NCBI GenBank assembly: GCA_029250275.1
Contig: JAPFBP010000001.1
Location: 1-64,000, forward strand
DNA: 64,000 nt
Source of the DNA: Candidatus Nitrosopumilus sp.
GTDB lineage: Archaea; Thermoproteota; Nitrososphaeria; Nitrososphaerales; Nitrosopumilaceae
Reading direction: 5' to 3'
Below, piece after piece: positions 44,873 to 53,319 of the stretch. The translations under genes and the position numbers were made by a program. Below the pieces are notes generated by a model that was given only the letters and a program-made list of their open reading frames with translations, did no database searches and was not told the origin of the DNA. How positions within the stretch are numbered: the stretch's first letter is position 1; each line of letters starts with the position of its first letter.

Positions 44873-45712
44873 ATGCAGATTGGATGTCATGTCTCAATAT
44901 CAGGATCAATTGACAAATCAGTAGATAATGCAGTTGAGAGAAAATGTTCTGCATTTCAAATTTTTACAAGAAATCCAAGAGGTTGGCACGCAAAAGAACT
45001 AATCAAAGAAGACATTGATAATTTCAAATCAAAACTAAAGACAAGTAAGATTGATAGATTTGCAACATGTGCGCATATGCCATATTTACCAAATCTTGCA
45101 TCACCCAAAGATGAGGGATTTGAGAAATCTGTTAAAACTTTGATTGACGAAACTGAAAGATGCTCACAATTAGGAATTCCGTATCTAGTAACACATCTCG
45201 GAAGTCATTTAGGTACCGGGGATGAAGCTGGAATTAAACGACTAGTAGAAGGATTCACAAAAGCTGGAAAGACAAAAAATGATGTGATGATTCTTTTAGA
45301 AAATACTGCAGGACAAAAAAATTCTGTTGGTTCTAACTTTGAACAGTTGGGAGAAATTTTTAAACAACTAAAACCTACAAAAAAATTTGGTGTTTGTTTA
45401 GATACTTGTCATGCATTTGTTTCAGGTTATGATTTAAAAACTGAAAAAGATGTAAAAAAAACTTTTTCTGAATTTGATAAACATGTTGGAATAAATAATT
45501 TAAAAATTCTTCATCTTAATGATGCTAAAGGAGAAATTGGTTGTAATTTGGATAGACATTATCATTTGGGATTAGGTGGAATTGGAGAAAAAGGTATTTC
45601 AGCTGTTGTAAAATTTGCTAATAAGAAAAAAATTCCTATAATTTTAGAGACCCCAATTGATGATGACAGAGATGACTTTGAAAATGTACGAATTGCAAAG
45701 GGATTTGCGTAG
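44873..45712 (+). CDS. nfo: endonuclease IV (AP endonuclease)
   Basis: The track starts at a TTG (44825), but the family begins at MQIGCHVSISGSIDKSVDNA, which is the ATG at 44873, and a TTTAAATTA box lies about 28 bases before it (44841-44849). From there the protein is 279 residues. The metal-binding residues are visible: SISG, YLVTHLGSHLGTGDEAG, MILLENTAGQKNSVG, FGVCLDTCHAFVSGYD, ILHLNDAKGEIGCNLDRHYHLGLGGIG and IILETPID. It cuts DNA at abasic sites for base excision repair. Confidence 0.97.
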   Translation: MQIGCHVSISGSIDKSVDNAVERKCSAFQIFTRNPRGWHAKELIKEDIDNFKSKLKTSKIDRFATCAHMPYLPNLASPKDEGFEKSVKTLIDETERCSQLGIPYLVTHLGSHLGTGDEAGIKRLVEGFTKAGKTKNDVMILLENTAGQKNSVGSNFEQLGEIFKQLKPTKKFGVCLDTCHAFVSGYDLKTEKDVKKTFSEFDKHVGINNLKILHLNDAKGEIGCNLDRHYHLGLGGIGEKGISAVVKFANKKKIPIILETPIDDDRDDFENVRIAKGFA

Positions 45713-45743
45713 AAATTTATTTCATGGATGAGTGAATGATATA

Positions 45744-47201
45744 ATGGATTATGAAGCAGTGATGAAACTAGCACTTGAGCGTGGATTCTACTTTCCTAGC
45801 TGTGAAATTTATGCAGATGCCCAGGCTGGATTTTGGGAGTATGGACCATCTGGCGTTAGTCTAAAAAATAAATTTCTTGAACTGTGGAGAAGAGAACTAA
45901 TCAGAAGAGACGGAATGCTTGAAATTGATGGGTCTCAAATAATGTCAAAATCAGTTTTTGAAGCATCTGGGCATTTAGGAAATTTTGCAGATCCCATAAT
46001 CAAATGTACAAAATGTAATGCTACATTTAGAGCAGATAGAACTATTGCAGAACTTGTACAGATTGAAATTCCTGAAAGTGCAGATTTGGAAGAATTTGAT
46101 AATGCAATTACACAAAATAATATAAAGTGTCCTAAATGTAAGGGGAATTTTAACAAGACAAAAAATTTCAACATGATGTTCAAAGTCGGTATTGGTCCTG
46201 AAGAAGAAGAAGCATATCTACGACCTGAGACATGTCAATCAATCTTTGTAGATTTTCCTAGACTATACAAAACAATGCGAGGTAAACTTCCTTTGGGAAT
46301 TGCACAAGTAGGTAAAAGTTTTAGAAATGAGATTGCTCCAAGGCAAAGTCTACTTCGATTAAGAGAGTTTTACCAGGCAGAAATTGAAGTGTTTTGCAAT
46401 CCAAACAAACTATCAGAGGTGGAAAAGTTCTCAGAAATTCAAGATGTTGTTCTTAGAATTCAGACAGATGGAGATCCTGTACCCATGACATGTAAAGAAG
46501 CAGTAGAATCAGGTGTTGTTCCTAACAAGCTTGTAGCATATTATTTGGGAATTTTGACTGAATTTTATGAAAAGACAGGAATCGACGTTACAAAAAGCAG
46601 ATTTAGAAAACTAGGTGATAAAGAAAAAGCATTCTATGCTAAAGTTGCATTTGATTTTGAGGTAGAAACTACAATTGGATGGCTAGAACTTGTTGCATGT
46701 AATTACAGATCTGATTATGATTTGACCAGTCATGCAAAAAAGAGTAAGCAAAAATTTGAGATAATGGATGGTGATGACAAAGTATTACCACATGTATTTG
46801 AGATATCAATGGGAATTGATAGGAGTTTGTATACAATATTAGAGCATAGTTTGAAGGATGATAAAGAACATGAAAGGACAGTATTATCATTAAAGCCATA
46901 CCTTGCTCCAATACATGTAGGAATTTTATCTCTAGTCAAAAAAGATGGTCTCAAAGAGAAAACTGATGAGATTTACCTTCAAGTTAAAAGAAAATTTGAT
47001 GCATTTTTAGATCATTCCGGTGCTATTGGAAGACGATACAGAAGACTAGATGAGATTGGTTCTCCATTTGCCATAACTGTTGATCATCAAACTCTAGAAG
47101 ATAACACAGTAACAATTAGAAAAAGAGATTCCATGGAACAAAGTAGAATTAACATTTCAGAATTAGATTCTATTTTATTAGATTCAACTGCTTATCCTTG
47201 A
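45744..47201 (+). CDS. glyS: glycyl-tRNA synthetase (class II, alpha2 type)
   Basis: The enzyme loads tRNA-Gly. The start at 45744 (MDYEAVMKLALERGFYFPSCEIY) is preferred to the GTG at 45732. Motif 1/2/3 regions of class II enzymes are seen: GFWEYGPSGVSLKNKFLELWRR, RPETCQSIFVDFPRL, AQVGKSFRNEIAPRQSLLRLREFYQAEIEVF, and PHVFEISMGIDRSLYTILE. A zinc element (CTKCNATFRADRTIAE...CPKCKG) is inserted. The C-terminal anticodon domain ends in KRDSMEQSRINISEL. It is 20 bases after nfo. Confidence 0.97.
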   Translation: MDYEAVMKLALERGFYFPSCEIYADAQAGFWEYGPSGVSLKNKFLELWRRELIRRDGMLEIDGSQIMSKSVFEASGHLGNFADPIIKCTKCNATFRADRTIAELVQIEIPESADLEEFDNAITQNNIKCPKCKGNFNKTKNFNMMFKVGIGPEEEEAYLRPETCQSIFVDFPRLYKTMRGKLPLGIAQVGKSFRNEIAPRQSLLRLREFYQAEIEVFCNPNKLSEVEKFSEIQDVVLRIQTDGDPVPMTCKEAVESGVVPNKLVAYYLGILTEFYEKTGIDVTKSRFRKLGDKEKAFYAKVAFDFEVETTIGWLELVACNYRSDYDLTSHAKKSKQKFEIMDGDDKVLPHVFEISMGIDRSLYTILEHSLKDDKEHERTVLSLKPYLAPIHVGILSLVKKDGLKEKTDEIYLQVKRKFDAFLDHSGAIGRRYRRLDEIGSPFAITVDHQTLEDNTVTIRKRDSMEQSRINISELDSILLDSTAYP

Positions 47202-47224
47202 TAATATTTTTAAAATATAGATAA

Positions 47225-47608
47225 TCATTGTGATTTAACAGTAATTGTTTCAGAATAATATCTGTATGTTATCTTTACAATTGGATCTTCTGATGCATAT
47301 GCTTGTTGTACAAATTCATCATCACTTTCAAGTGATACATTCCATTGACCAATAATTGGATCAATTGAAGTAATTGTGAATCTCTCAAGTGTGTTATCTG
47401 CTCCACTATACTTGACTCTGAATGTCTGTTCTCCATATGGAACACTTTCTAATCCACCACGTTTGTCAAGAGTGTTGTCTTTAACTAGACATTCATCTCC
47501 ACCACCGATGATACATTGTCCTTGAGGATCAATTACTTTGAATCTCAATTCAGAATTAGCATTAAATGCATTGCATTTGCAGATCCTAGTGTGTATCAAC
47601 TGTATCAA
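47225..47608 (-). pseudogene. 3' remnant of a secreted/surface-type protein gene
   Basis: The frame of 127 codons starts at a TTG directly after an in-frame stop and has no promoter or ATG, so the first residues (MIQLIHTRICK) are not natural. From about NANSELRFKVIDPQGQCIIGGGDECLVKDNTLDKRGG onwards it reads like the end of a thaumarchaeal extracellular protein, with beta strands and a final VKITYRYYSETITVKSQ. The head of the protein is missing. Next to it, on the other strand, the tail of another protein begins. The pair appears to be a deletion scar. An expressed short gene cannot be excluded. Confidence 0.5.
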
Positions 47609-47835
47609 CTACGCCACAAATAGTTACTGTTGAAGTTGTCTTTGCTGGTGGTGGTACAGCAACAGGTTTTGACATCAATCATGCCTCATGTATCACAACT
47701 ATTACCGAAGCTGAATTGTTTAATACCGGTGGTGCCACTGTAACAGCAAACAACATGTTTGCAAATCAAGGTTTTACCGTAGTAATTGGAGCAAATGACA
47801 AGTTAACTGTCACTTGGGCAATAAGATTCACATAA
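47588..47835 (+). pseudogene. 3' remnant of a second secreted-type protein gene
   Basis: Not in the ORF track because no start codon is left. In frame, after a TAG at 47587-47589, the sequence reads STVSTTPQIVTVEVVFAGGG, then FDINHASCITTITEAELFNTGGATVTANN and GFTVVIGANDKLTVTWAIRFT, ending at TAA 47833-47835. The Thr/Val/Gly-rich beta pattern with a final VTWAIRFT is typical of extracellular beta-sandwich proteins of these archaea. Codon quality is good, so loss of the 5' part is recent or the fragment is part of a rearranged locus. The sequence has a 9-base tandem GTATCAACT duplication at 47593-47610. Confidence 0.5.
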
Positions 47836-47989
47836 CCAAAACAAGCTAAAAAACATGAGTGAGGACCATTTTTTCTTATTTTTAAAAAATTAAAGTTTAA
47901 TTCATTATCAAAAGTACTGAATATTGAATAATCAAATGTATAATAAAAATTAAGATTTAATATCTATTAAAATTTGAATTTAATAAGAA

Positions 47990-49153
47990 ATGTTGAAACA
48001 GAGAAATGAAAATAATCAAATATCAATAATAATTCCCACATATAATGAGTCTGAAAATATTATTAAAATTTTACGTTCTATTGGAGAAATAATCCCAAAA
48101 AATATTATAACACAAGCAATTGTAGTAGATGATAATTCACCTGATGGAACAGGGAAATTAGTTGAAGATTATTTAAAAAATTTAAAAAAAATGGCAAATT
48201 ATACAATAGAAATAATTCACAGAAAAGCAAAAGATGGGTTGGGTTCTGCAATACTTAGAGGTATACAACAAGCAAAAGGTGATACCATTGTTGTAATGGA
48301 TAGTGACTTTTCTCACCCACCACAAATTATTCCAAAATTAATAGAATCAATAAAAAAATATCAATGTGACATTGCAATTGCGTCACGATACATCAAAGGT
48401 GGAAAAATTCAAGGTTGGTCTATTAAAAGAAAATTAATAAGCAAGTTTGCAACTTTAATTGCAAAAAAAGGATTAGGAATTAATACTAAGGATCCGATGT
48501 CAGGATTTTTTGCATTCAAAAGAAACATCATCAAAGGGTTAAACATTGATGCAATAGGTTACAAAATTCTTTTAGAGATTCTAGTCAAAACAAAAGGCGT
48601 AAGCATTAAAGAGATTCCATATACTTTTCAAGACAGGAAGTTAGGTGCTAGTAAATTAGATATGAAAACTATTACAGATTATTACAAGTCAGTTTGGAAG
48701 TTATACCGTTATGGTAAACCACTAGAAAAACAAGAAAAACGTTCATCAGTTAAATTTCTATCAAAAGCATCTAGATTTTACACCGTGGGGGCTTCAGGAT
48801 TTGCAGTAAATTATATGATCTCTTTATTGTTTATAGGAGGTATTTCTAACATGTGGTATTTGCATGCAAATATCATTGGAATTATTGCATCAATTACAAC
48901 TAATTTTATTTTCAACAAAGCATGGACGTTTGAAGATAGAGATTTCAGAATTAAAAAGACCATGTCACAATATGGAAAGTTTGCAATGTTTAGCTCCATT
49001 GGAGCCTTGGTACAATTAGGAATGGTGTATTTCTTAGTAGATAGTGCTGAATTAGTATATCCATTGGCTTTAATTCTTGCAGTAATGACTGCAGCATTTG
49101 GTAACTTTGTTTTCAACAAAAAATGGACGTTTAAAGAAAAAATAATAAATTAA
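47990..49153 (+). CDS. dolichol-phosphate mannosyltransferase-like GT2 fused to GtrA domain
   Basis: The N-terminal ~245 residues are a GT-A glycosyltransferase family 2: ISIIIPTYNESENIIKILRSI, VVDDNSPDGTGKLVEDYL, TIVVMDSDFSHPPQIIPKLI (DxD-like DSD), and the DPM1-like 'IASRYIKGGKIQGW'. The C-terminal ~130 residues are a GtrA-like four-helix membrane domain (FYTVGASGFAVNYMISLLFIGG, IIGIIASITTNFIFNKAWTF, FNKKWTFKEK). Such DPM1-GtrA fusions load mannose or a similar sugar on dolichol phosphate for glycosylation. A TATA-like GATTTAATATC lies about 30 bases upstream. Confidence 0.9.
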   Translation: MLKQRNENNQISIIIPTYNESENIIKILRSIGEIIPKNIITQAIVVDDNSPDGTGKLVEDYLKNLKKMANYTIEIIHRKAKDGLGSAILRGIQQAKGDTIVVMDSDFSHPPQIIPKLIESIKKYQCDIAIASRYIKGGKIQGWSIKRKLISKFATLIAKKGLGINTKDPMSGFFAFKRNIIKGLNIDAIGYKILLEILVKTKGVSIKEIPYTFQDRKLGASKLDMKTITDYYKSVWKLYRYGKPLEKQEKRSSVKFLSKASRFYTVGASGFAVNYMISLLFIGGISNMWYLHANIIGIIASITTNFIFNKAWTFEDRDFRIKKTMSQYGKFAMFSSIGALVQLGMVYFLVDSAELVYPLALILAVMTAAFGNFVFNKKWTFKEKIIN

Positions 49154-49199
49154 TTTTAAAGAAATTAAAATAAAAAAATCGACTTACGTCTTTTTCCAA

Positions 49200-49850
49200 T
49201 TACTCAAAGGTAGAAGTAGAGGATTGTGACGAAAGTCCAATTGAAGTTGGTACAGATGGGAATCTATCTCCTATCTGTTGCTCTGCTACTGCAGATGCTT
49301 CTCGAAGAATCTTTTCTGTTTCTTCATTTGAAACATCAGACTCCATACTAAATGAGTCTCCTGCAAGAGAGTCCATCATAAGTCCATTAAGTGTCTGGGT
49401 CATACTATTCAATTCTGAATCAGCTTCTGGCATGAATTTTCCGAGCGATGACTTCAATCCCTTCATTGTAGCCATTGCTGGTCCAATTGCCACCATAGCA
49501 TCACCAAGATCATGAATAGTTGTCAGTCTTAGTTGAACTTGTTCTAATGACATTCTTGCGTTGCCGAGCATCTTTGTAACTTTACGAATTTCAGCTAATT
49601 CGTTAGACAAAACTCTACTTGTGCTAGTATCATGTTGCTGCATTGCAGTCACGACTCTATGAAAGAGTTGCGCATCTCTTTCGCGCAGTTTACCTAACAT
49701 AGAATCCATTTTTGAAATTTGGACTTGTAGTTGGTTTACTGCAGTTGAAATTCGTGGTTTTAATGCACCTTGAGGTTTTACTGCATCACGTATTTTGCCA
49801 GTTACACTTTGGGTCTCTTGTCGAGCCCATGTACTGTCGAAGTTTGGCAT
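49200..49850 (-). CDS. cdvB: CdvB, ESCRT-III-like cell division protein
   Basis: The 216-residue protein has the Snf7/ESCRT-III layout: a basic first helix (WARQETQSVTGKIRDAVKP), long amphipathic helices (RISTAVNQLQVQISKMDSMLGKLRERDAQLFHRVVTAMQQHD and VLSNELAEIRKVTKMLGNARMSLEQVQLRLTTIHDLGD), then an acidic region and a Ser-rich tail. Archaeal CdvB polymers constrict the membrane in division with CdvA and CdvC (not in this window). No clear MIM2-like Pro-rich motif for CdvC is seen in the tail, which may mark a paralogue rather than the main CdvB. Confidence 0.88.
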   Translation of the reverse strand: MPNFDSTWARQETQSVTGKIRDAVKPQGALKPRISTAVNQLQVQISKMDSMLGKLRERDAQLFHRVVTAMQQHDTSTSRVLSNELAEIRKVTKMLGNARMSLEQVQLRLTTIHDLGDAMVAIGPAMATMKGLKSSLGKFMPEADSELNSMTQTLNGLMMDSLAGDSFSMESDVSNEETEKILREASAVAEQQIGDRFPSVPTSIGLSSQSSTSTFE

Positions 49851-49954
49851 GAAATGGAATTTAGAAATTTGGTCTTAATCAACAAGTGTAAATTTAGATC
49901 AGTTTTAGATTAAATTTAGCTAACAAACATTACTCTCAATTTCAAATACAAACT

Positions 49955-50719
49955 ATGGCTAGAATTGTGGTTTTTGATTCAGGTCTAGGCTCATTATCAA
50001 TAATAAAAGCAATTCAAAAAATTATAAAATCAGAAATTATCTATTTTGCAGATCAGCAAAATTTTCCTTATGGAGAAAAATCTCAGGCTCAATTATCTAA
50101 AATAATTCAGAATTCTATCAAACTATTACAGGAAAAATTTTTCCCAGACATTATAGTTGTAGCATCAAATACACCTAGTCTCATGTTAGATGTGACAACA
50201 AAAAAAATAGTTGATGTAAAACCTCCTCTAAAAAATGCCAGAAAACAATCAAAAACAAAACAAATTGGAATATTAGCGACAAAGAGTGCAATTAACAGTA
50301 AAGGTTTAACTCTATATATTAAAAAAAATAATTTCCCAAAAAGTTTTAAAATTTTTAAAATAAACGCATCAGATCTTGTTAAAATAGTTGAATCAGGAAA
50401 ATTTATTTCAAATAAAAAATATTGTCAAAAAATAATTAAAAATACACTAGATGAAATATTATCTCAAAACAATATAGATACAATTACGCTTTCAAGTACA
50501 CATTTACTATTTTTGAAACCATTGTTAAAAAAACAATATCCAAAAATTAATTTCATAGATCCTGCAAATATAGTTGCAGAAAAGATTTTTAAAAAAATAA
50601 AAAATAAACAATCAGAAAAAAATTCATTAAAAATTTTTGCAACAGGGGATACTAGAACATTTCAAACAAAATTAAATAAAATAGGAATTAAAAATAAAGT
50701 TAATCTGTTGTCTTTTTAG
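49955..50719 (+). CDS. Asp/Glu racemase-like protein lacking both catalytic Cys
   Basis: The 254-residue protein keeps the layout of glutamate racemase (MurI): IVVFDSGLGSLSIIKAIQK (MurI: FDSGxGGLxV), YFADQQNFPYGEKSQAQL (YxxDxxxxPYG), but VVASNTPSLML replaces VxACNTASA and LSSTHLLFLKPLL replaces LGCTHYPLL. The two Cys that act as acid/base in MurI are thus both Ser. Archaea of this group have no peptidoglycan, so a D-Glu role is unlikely. It may be a binding protein or act on another substrate. It overlaps the convergent cbiF end by 20 bases. The gene is strongly AT-rich. Confidence 0.78.
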   Translation: MARIVVFDSGLGSLSIIKAIQKIIKSEIIYFADQQNFPYGEKSQAQLSKIIQNSIKLLQEKFFPDIIVVASNTPSLMLDVTTKKIVDVKPPLKNARKQSKTKQIGILATKSAINSKGLTLYIKKNNFPKSFKIFKINASDLVKIVESGKFISNKKYCQKIIKNTLDEILSQNNIDTITLSSTHLLFLKPLLKKQYPKINFIDPANIVAEKIFKKIKNKQSEKNSLKIFATGDTRTFQTKLNKIGIKNKVNLLSF

Positions 50720-51470
50720 CTTTTCTATAACCATGACTAAATTTTTTGTCATATAGTTTAGAATATTCATACGTTTCAGGATCTATCACGTCACTAATAA
50801 TTACAATTGCAGTTCTAGTAATTTTTTCATCTCTGACTTTTTTAGCAATATCTCCTAGTGTTCCTTTGATAATTTTTTGATCTGGCCAACTTGCTCTATA
50901 CACTACTGCAACGGGTGTAGATTTTTTGTATCCGCCAGCAATTGCTTCAGTAACTAATTTAGAAATTAATTGAATGCTAAGATAAAAAATTAATGTTGCT
51001 TTGTGTTTTGCAAGCTCTGAAATTTTTTCACGTTTTGGGACCTTTGTTCTAGATTCAGCCCTTGTAACGATAATTGTTTGTGTAACTCCAGGAAGTGTTA
51101 ATTGGATTCCAAGTGCTGCAGCTGAGGCTAAAAATGCAGTAACGCCAGGAACTACAACAGATTTTATTCCTTTTTTCTCTAAATTATCAATCTGTTCTTT
51201 GATGGCACCATAAATTGAAGGATCTCCATCATGTAACCTTACAACAAATTTGTCTTTTTTTGCATTTTTGTATAGCAAATCAAAAATTTCTTCTCTAACC
51301 AGTCCAGCTGCATCATGTAACTTTCCTTTTTTACATAGCTTCAATATTGGTTCAGGGATTAAAGAACCTGAATATACCACAACATCTGCTTTTTGAATTA
51401 ATTTTTTAGCTTTAACAGTAATTAGTTCAGGATCACCTGGACCACATCCTACAAAAAATACATCAGACAC
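50700..51470 (-). CDS. cbiF: cobalt-precorrin-4 C11-methyltransferase
   Basis: The 256-residue tetrapyrrole methylase reads VFFVGCGPGDPELITVKAKKLIQKADVVVYSGSLI (SAM and substrate signature), VRLHDGDPSIYGAIKEQIDNL (GDPSxYGAxxEQ), VVPGVTAFLASAAALGIQLTLPGVTQTIIVTRAESRTKVP and a tail typical of CbiF/CobM. It adds the C11 methyl to cobalt-precorrin-4. It overlaps cbiL by eight bases; together with cbiT they are one operon, the second cobalamin cluster in the window. Confidence 0.96.
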   Translation of the reverse strand: MSDVFFVGCGPGDPELITVKAKKLIQKADVVVYSGSLIPEPILKLCKKGKLHDAAGLVREEIFDLLYKNAKKDKFVVRLHDGDPSIYGAIKEQIDNLEKKGIKSVVVPGVTAFLASAAALGIQLTLPGVTQTIIVTRAESRTKVPKREKISELAKHKATLIFYLSIQLISKLVTEAIAGGYKKSTPVAVVYRASWPDQKIIKGTLGDIAKKVRDEKITRTAIVIISDVIDPETYEYSKLYDKKFSHGYRKAKKTTD

Positions 51471-52185
51471 GTTTTACCACCAAGATTGAAAAATATTTTG
51501 TAGTCAATGATTCATCATTTACTTCACCTAATGTCATTGTTTTAATTATTTCATGGTCTGTTCCAAGATCTTGTCCAATTGCAAAAATTGAATTATCAGG
51601 AAATCCAGATTCTTTTAAAACTTTAATTACTTTGTCAAAGTATCGTCCATCTTTAAGAAATATCATGGATTCAGAATGTTTTGCAATCTCTTTAACACTT
51701 GATAAATCATAACAAGATGGAATGATGGCAACTTTTTCTGCACCTTCAGCTACACTTACACCAACTTTGGCTGCAAATGCAAACATGGAAACGATTCCAG
51801 GAATTACACTAATGTCCATGTCAGGATAATTTTCTTTAAGATCTTTGTACATGTATATCCAAGTACTATACAAGAAAGGATCACCTACAGTAAGATATAC
51901 AACATTCTTTCCAGTCAATACCGTTTCAGCCATTATTTTGGCATTTTTTTTCCATGTAGCTACAAGAATATCTTTGTCCTTTGTCATTGGAAAGATTAGC
52001 TTTACAATTTTTTGATTTTTAGATTTATCAATTATTGGTGAAACAACAGCAAATGCAATACTTGGCCTGTCTTCATTTGAAGCAGGACACATTATGATAT
52101 CAGCATTTTGAATTGCCTTGACAGCCTTTACAGTAAGTAATTCAACATCTCCAGGACCTACTCCTATTCCAATTAAACCAGGCAT
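51463..52185 (-). CDS. cbiL: cobalt-factor II/precorrin-2 C20-methyltransferase
   Basis: The 240-residue protein begins LIGIGVGPGDVELLTVKAVKAIQNADIIMCPASNED, with YLTVGDPFLYSTWIYMYKDL (GDPxxYST), VIPGIVSMFAFAAKVGVSVAEGAEKVAIIP, and FLKDGRYFDKVIKVL. The 'GVGPGDxELLTxKA' with the 'GDPxLYST' pair identifies CbiL/CobI. It adds the C20 methyl, the first methylation after cobalt insertion. The gene overlaps cbiF and follows cbiT by about 36 bases. Confidence 0.96.
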   Translation of the reverse strand: MPGLIGIGVGPGDVELLTVKAVKAIQNADIIMCPASNEDRPSIAFAVVSPIIDKSKNQKIVKLIFPMTKDKDILVATWKKNAKIMAETVLTGKNVVYLTVGDPFLYSTWIYMYKDLKENYPDMDISVIPGIVSMFAFAAKVGVSVAEGAEKVAIIPSCYDLSSVKEIAKHSESMIFLKDGRYFDKVIKVLKESGFPDNSIFAIGQDLGTDHEIIKTMTLGEVNDESLTTKYFSILVVKRV

Positions 52186-52221
52186 GAAAAATATGGTTTT
52201 CTTCCTAATTAAAAATCTAGA

Positions 52222-52812
52222 TTAGATCCTAGTAGCAGATATGATAGTTACGGGATTTCTTGCAAGCATCATGGTTCCTGTACTAGTTTTTCTGCTCTTA
52301 GATATGGTAACTTGAGTAATATCAACTGATTCAAACTGTAATTTCTCCAATACCTGTAATACAGAATACAATGTCTCAATTAGGATTGTTCCTATTACAA
52401 TTCTACCTCCAGATTTTAATTTATTTTCAGAAAGCTCAACTATTTCTCTAGTATCTCCACCCGTTCCACCAATGAAAATTGTATCAGCTTCTTCAAGTTC
52501 TAAAATTTTTTCTTTGGCATTACCATGAATTACAGAAATATTTGATAGGCCAAATTTTTTGATATTCTTTTTTGTTAATTCTATAGCATTTTCATCATAA
52601 TCAACTGCCAATACTTTACCTGTTGATTCTATTTGTAATGCAGCTTCAATAGAGATAGAACCACTTCCACATCCAATGTCATAAACAATCTGTCCTGGTT
52701 TCAATCTGGCTTTACTAATTTGAATGACTCTTACTTCTTCTTTCGTTATAGGAACTTTTTCTGCTCTCTCAAACTCTTCATCAGGAATGCCCGGTGTTTT
52801 AAAATTCCACAT
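52222..52812 (-). CDS. cbiT: cobalt-precorrin-6B C15-methyltransferase (decarboxylating)
   Basis: The 196-residue SAM-dependent methyltransferase starts MWNFKTPGIPDEEFERAEKVPITKEEVRVIQISKARLKPGQIVYDIGCGSGSISIEAA, with motif I DIGCGSGSISIE, then VIHGNAKEKILELEEADTIFIGGTGGD and the C-terminal TQVTISKSRKTSTGTMMLARNPV. These are CbiT/CobL C-terminal domain features ('GIPDxxFxRxx.PMTKxEVR'). It methylates C15 and decarboxylates the C12 side chain. It is the first gene of the operon and is encoded separately from CbiE, which is not present here. Confidence 0.95.
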   Translation of the reverse strand: MWNFKTPGIPDEEFERAEKVPITKEEVRVIQISKARLKPGQIVYDIGCGSGSISIEAALQIESTGKVLAVDYDENAIELTKKNIKKFGLSNISVIHGNAKEKILELEEADTIFIGGTGGDTREIVELSENKLKSGGRIVIGTILIETLYSVLQVLEKLQFESVDITQVTISKSRKTSTGTMMLARNPVTIISATRI

Positions 52813-52839
52813 TTACTATTACCATTTTTAATTTCTAAA

Positions 52840-53319
52840 CTAGATGTTAATTCCACTAGATGTATTTCCTAAATGAGTCAATGTATAACTTACAATCCAT
52901 GAAAACAAGTATAGAAAAACATAGCTACCAATAGCTTGTGTGACAACTTTTTTTCTATCAGATGATGGTAATTGCATTTTCATTCCTTTGGCAACTATTA
53001 CAGTTCCAAAAAATATTACAATCATAAATCCAATTGATGCCCATCTTCTATCTTCACCCTCAATGCCTTCAAAGAGGAAAGTTGCTGCAGTTCCTGCAAT
53101 TATAGCCAAAGCAATACGCATCCAAAATAATTTATTTAATTTCTTATCTTTTTCACTTTTCTCAGCAACACTTACTGGTGGTTCACCTGAAGGATTATTT
53201 GAAATAGGTTCAGAATTTTCTATTTCTGGAGTAGGTGTTGAAATTTTTTCTACAGAGTCCTTTTTAGAATTATTAGGATCTACAGTAGGTTCAGATATTT
53301 TCTTTTTGAATTTTGCCAA
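52840..53319 (-). CDS. three-span membrane protein with long polar N-terminus, unknown
   Basis: The 159-residue protein has a ~60-residue polar N-terminal tail rich in Ser, Pro, Glu and Lys (PTVDPNNSKKDSVEKISTP, PISNNPSGEPPVSVAEKSEKD), then three hydrophobic segments: FWMRIALAIIAGTAATFLFEGI, WASIGFMIVIFFGTVIVAKGM and AIGSYVFLYLFSWIVSYTLTHL. There is no cleavable signal peptide, so the tail is likely cytoplasmic. The order of a tail plus three tight spans resembles small EMC6-like insertase subunits, but no signature supports that. It lies directly upstream of cbiT on the same strand. Confidence 0.6.
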   Translation of the reverse strand: MAKFKKKISEPTVDPNNSKKDSVEKISTPTPEIENSEPISNNPSGEPPVSVAEKSEKDKKLNKLFWMRIALAIIAGTAATFLFEGIEGEDRRWASIGFMIVIFFGTVIVAKGMKMQLPSSDRKKVVTQAIGSYVFLYLFSWIVSYTLTHLGNTSSGINI

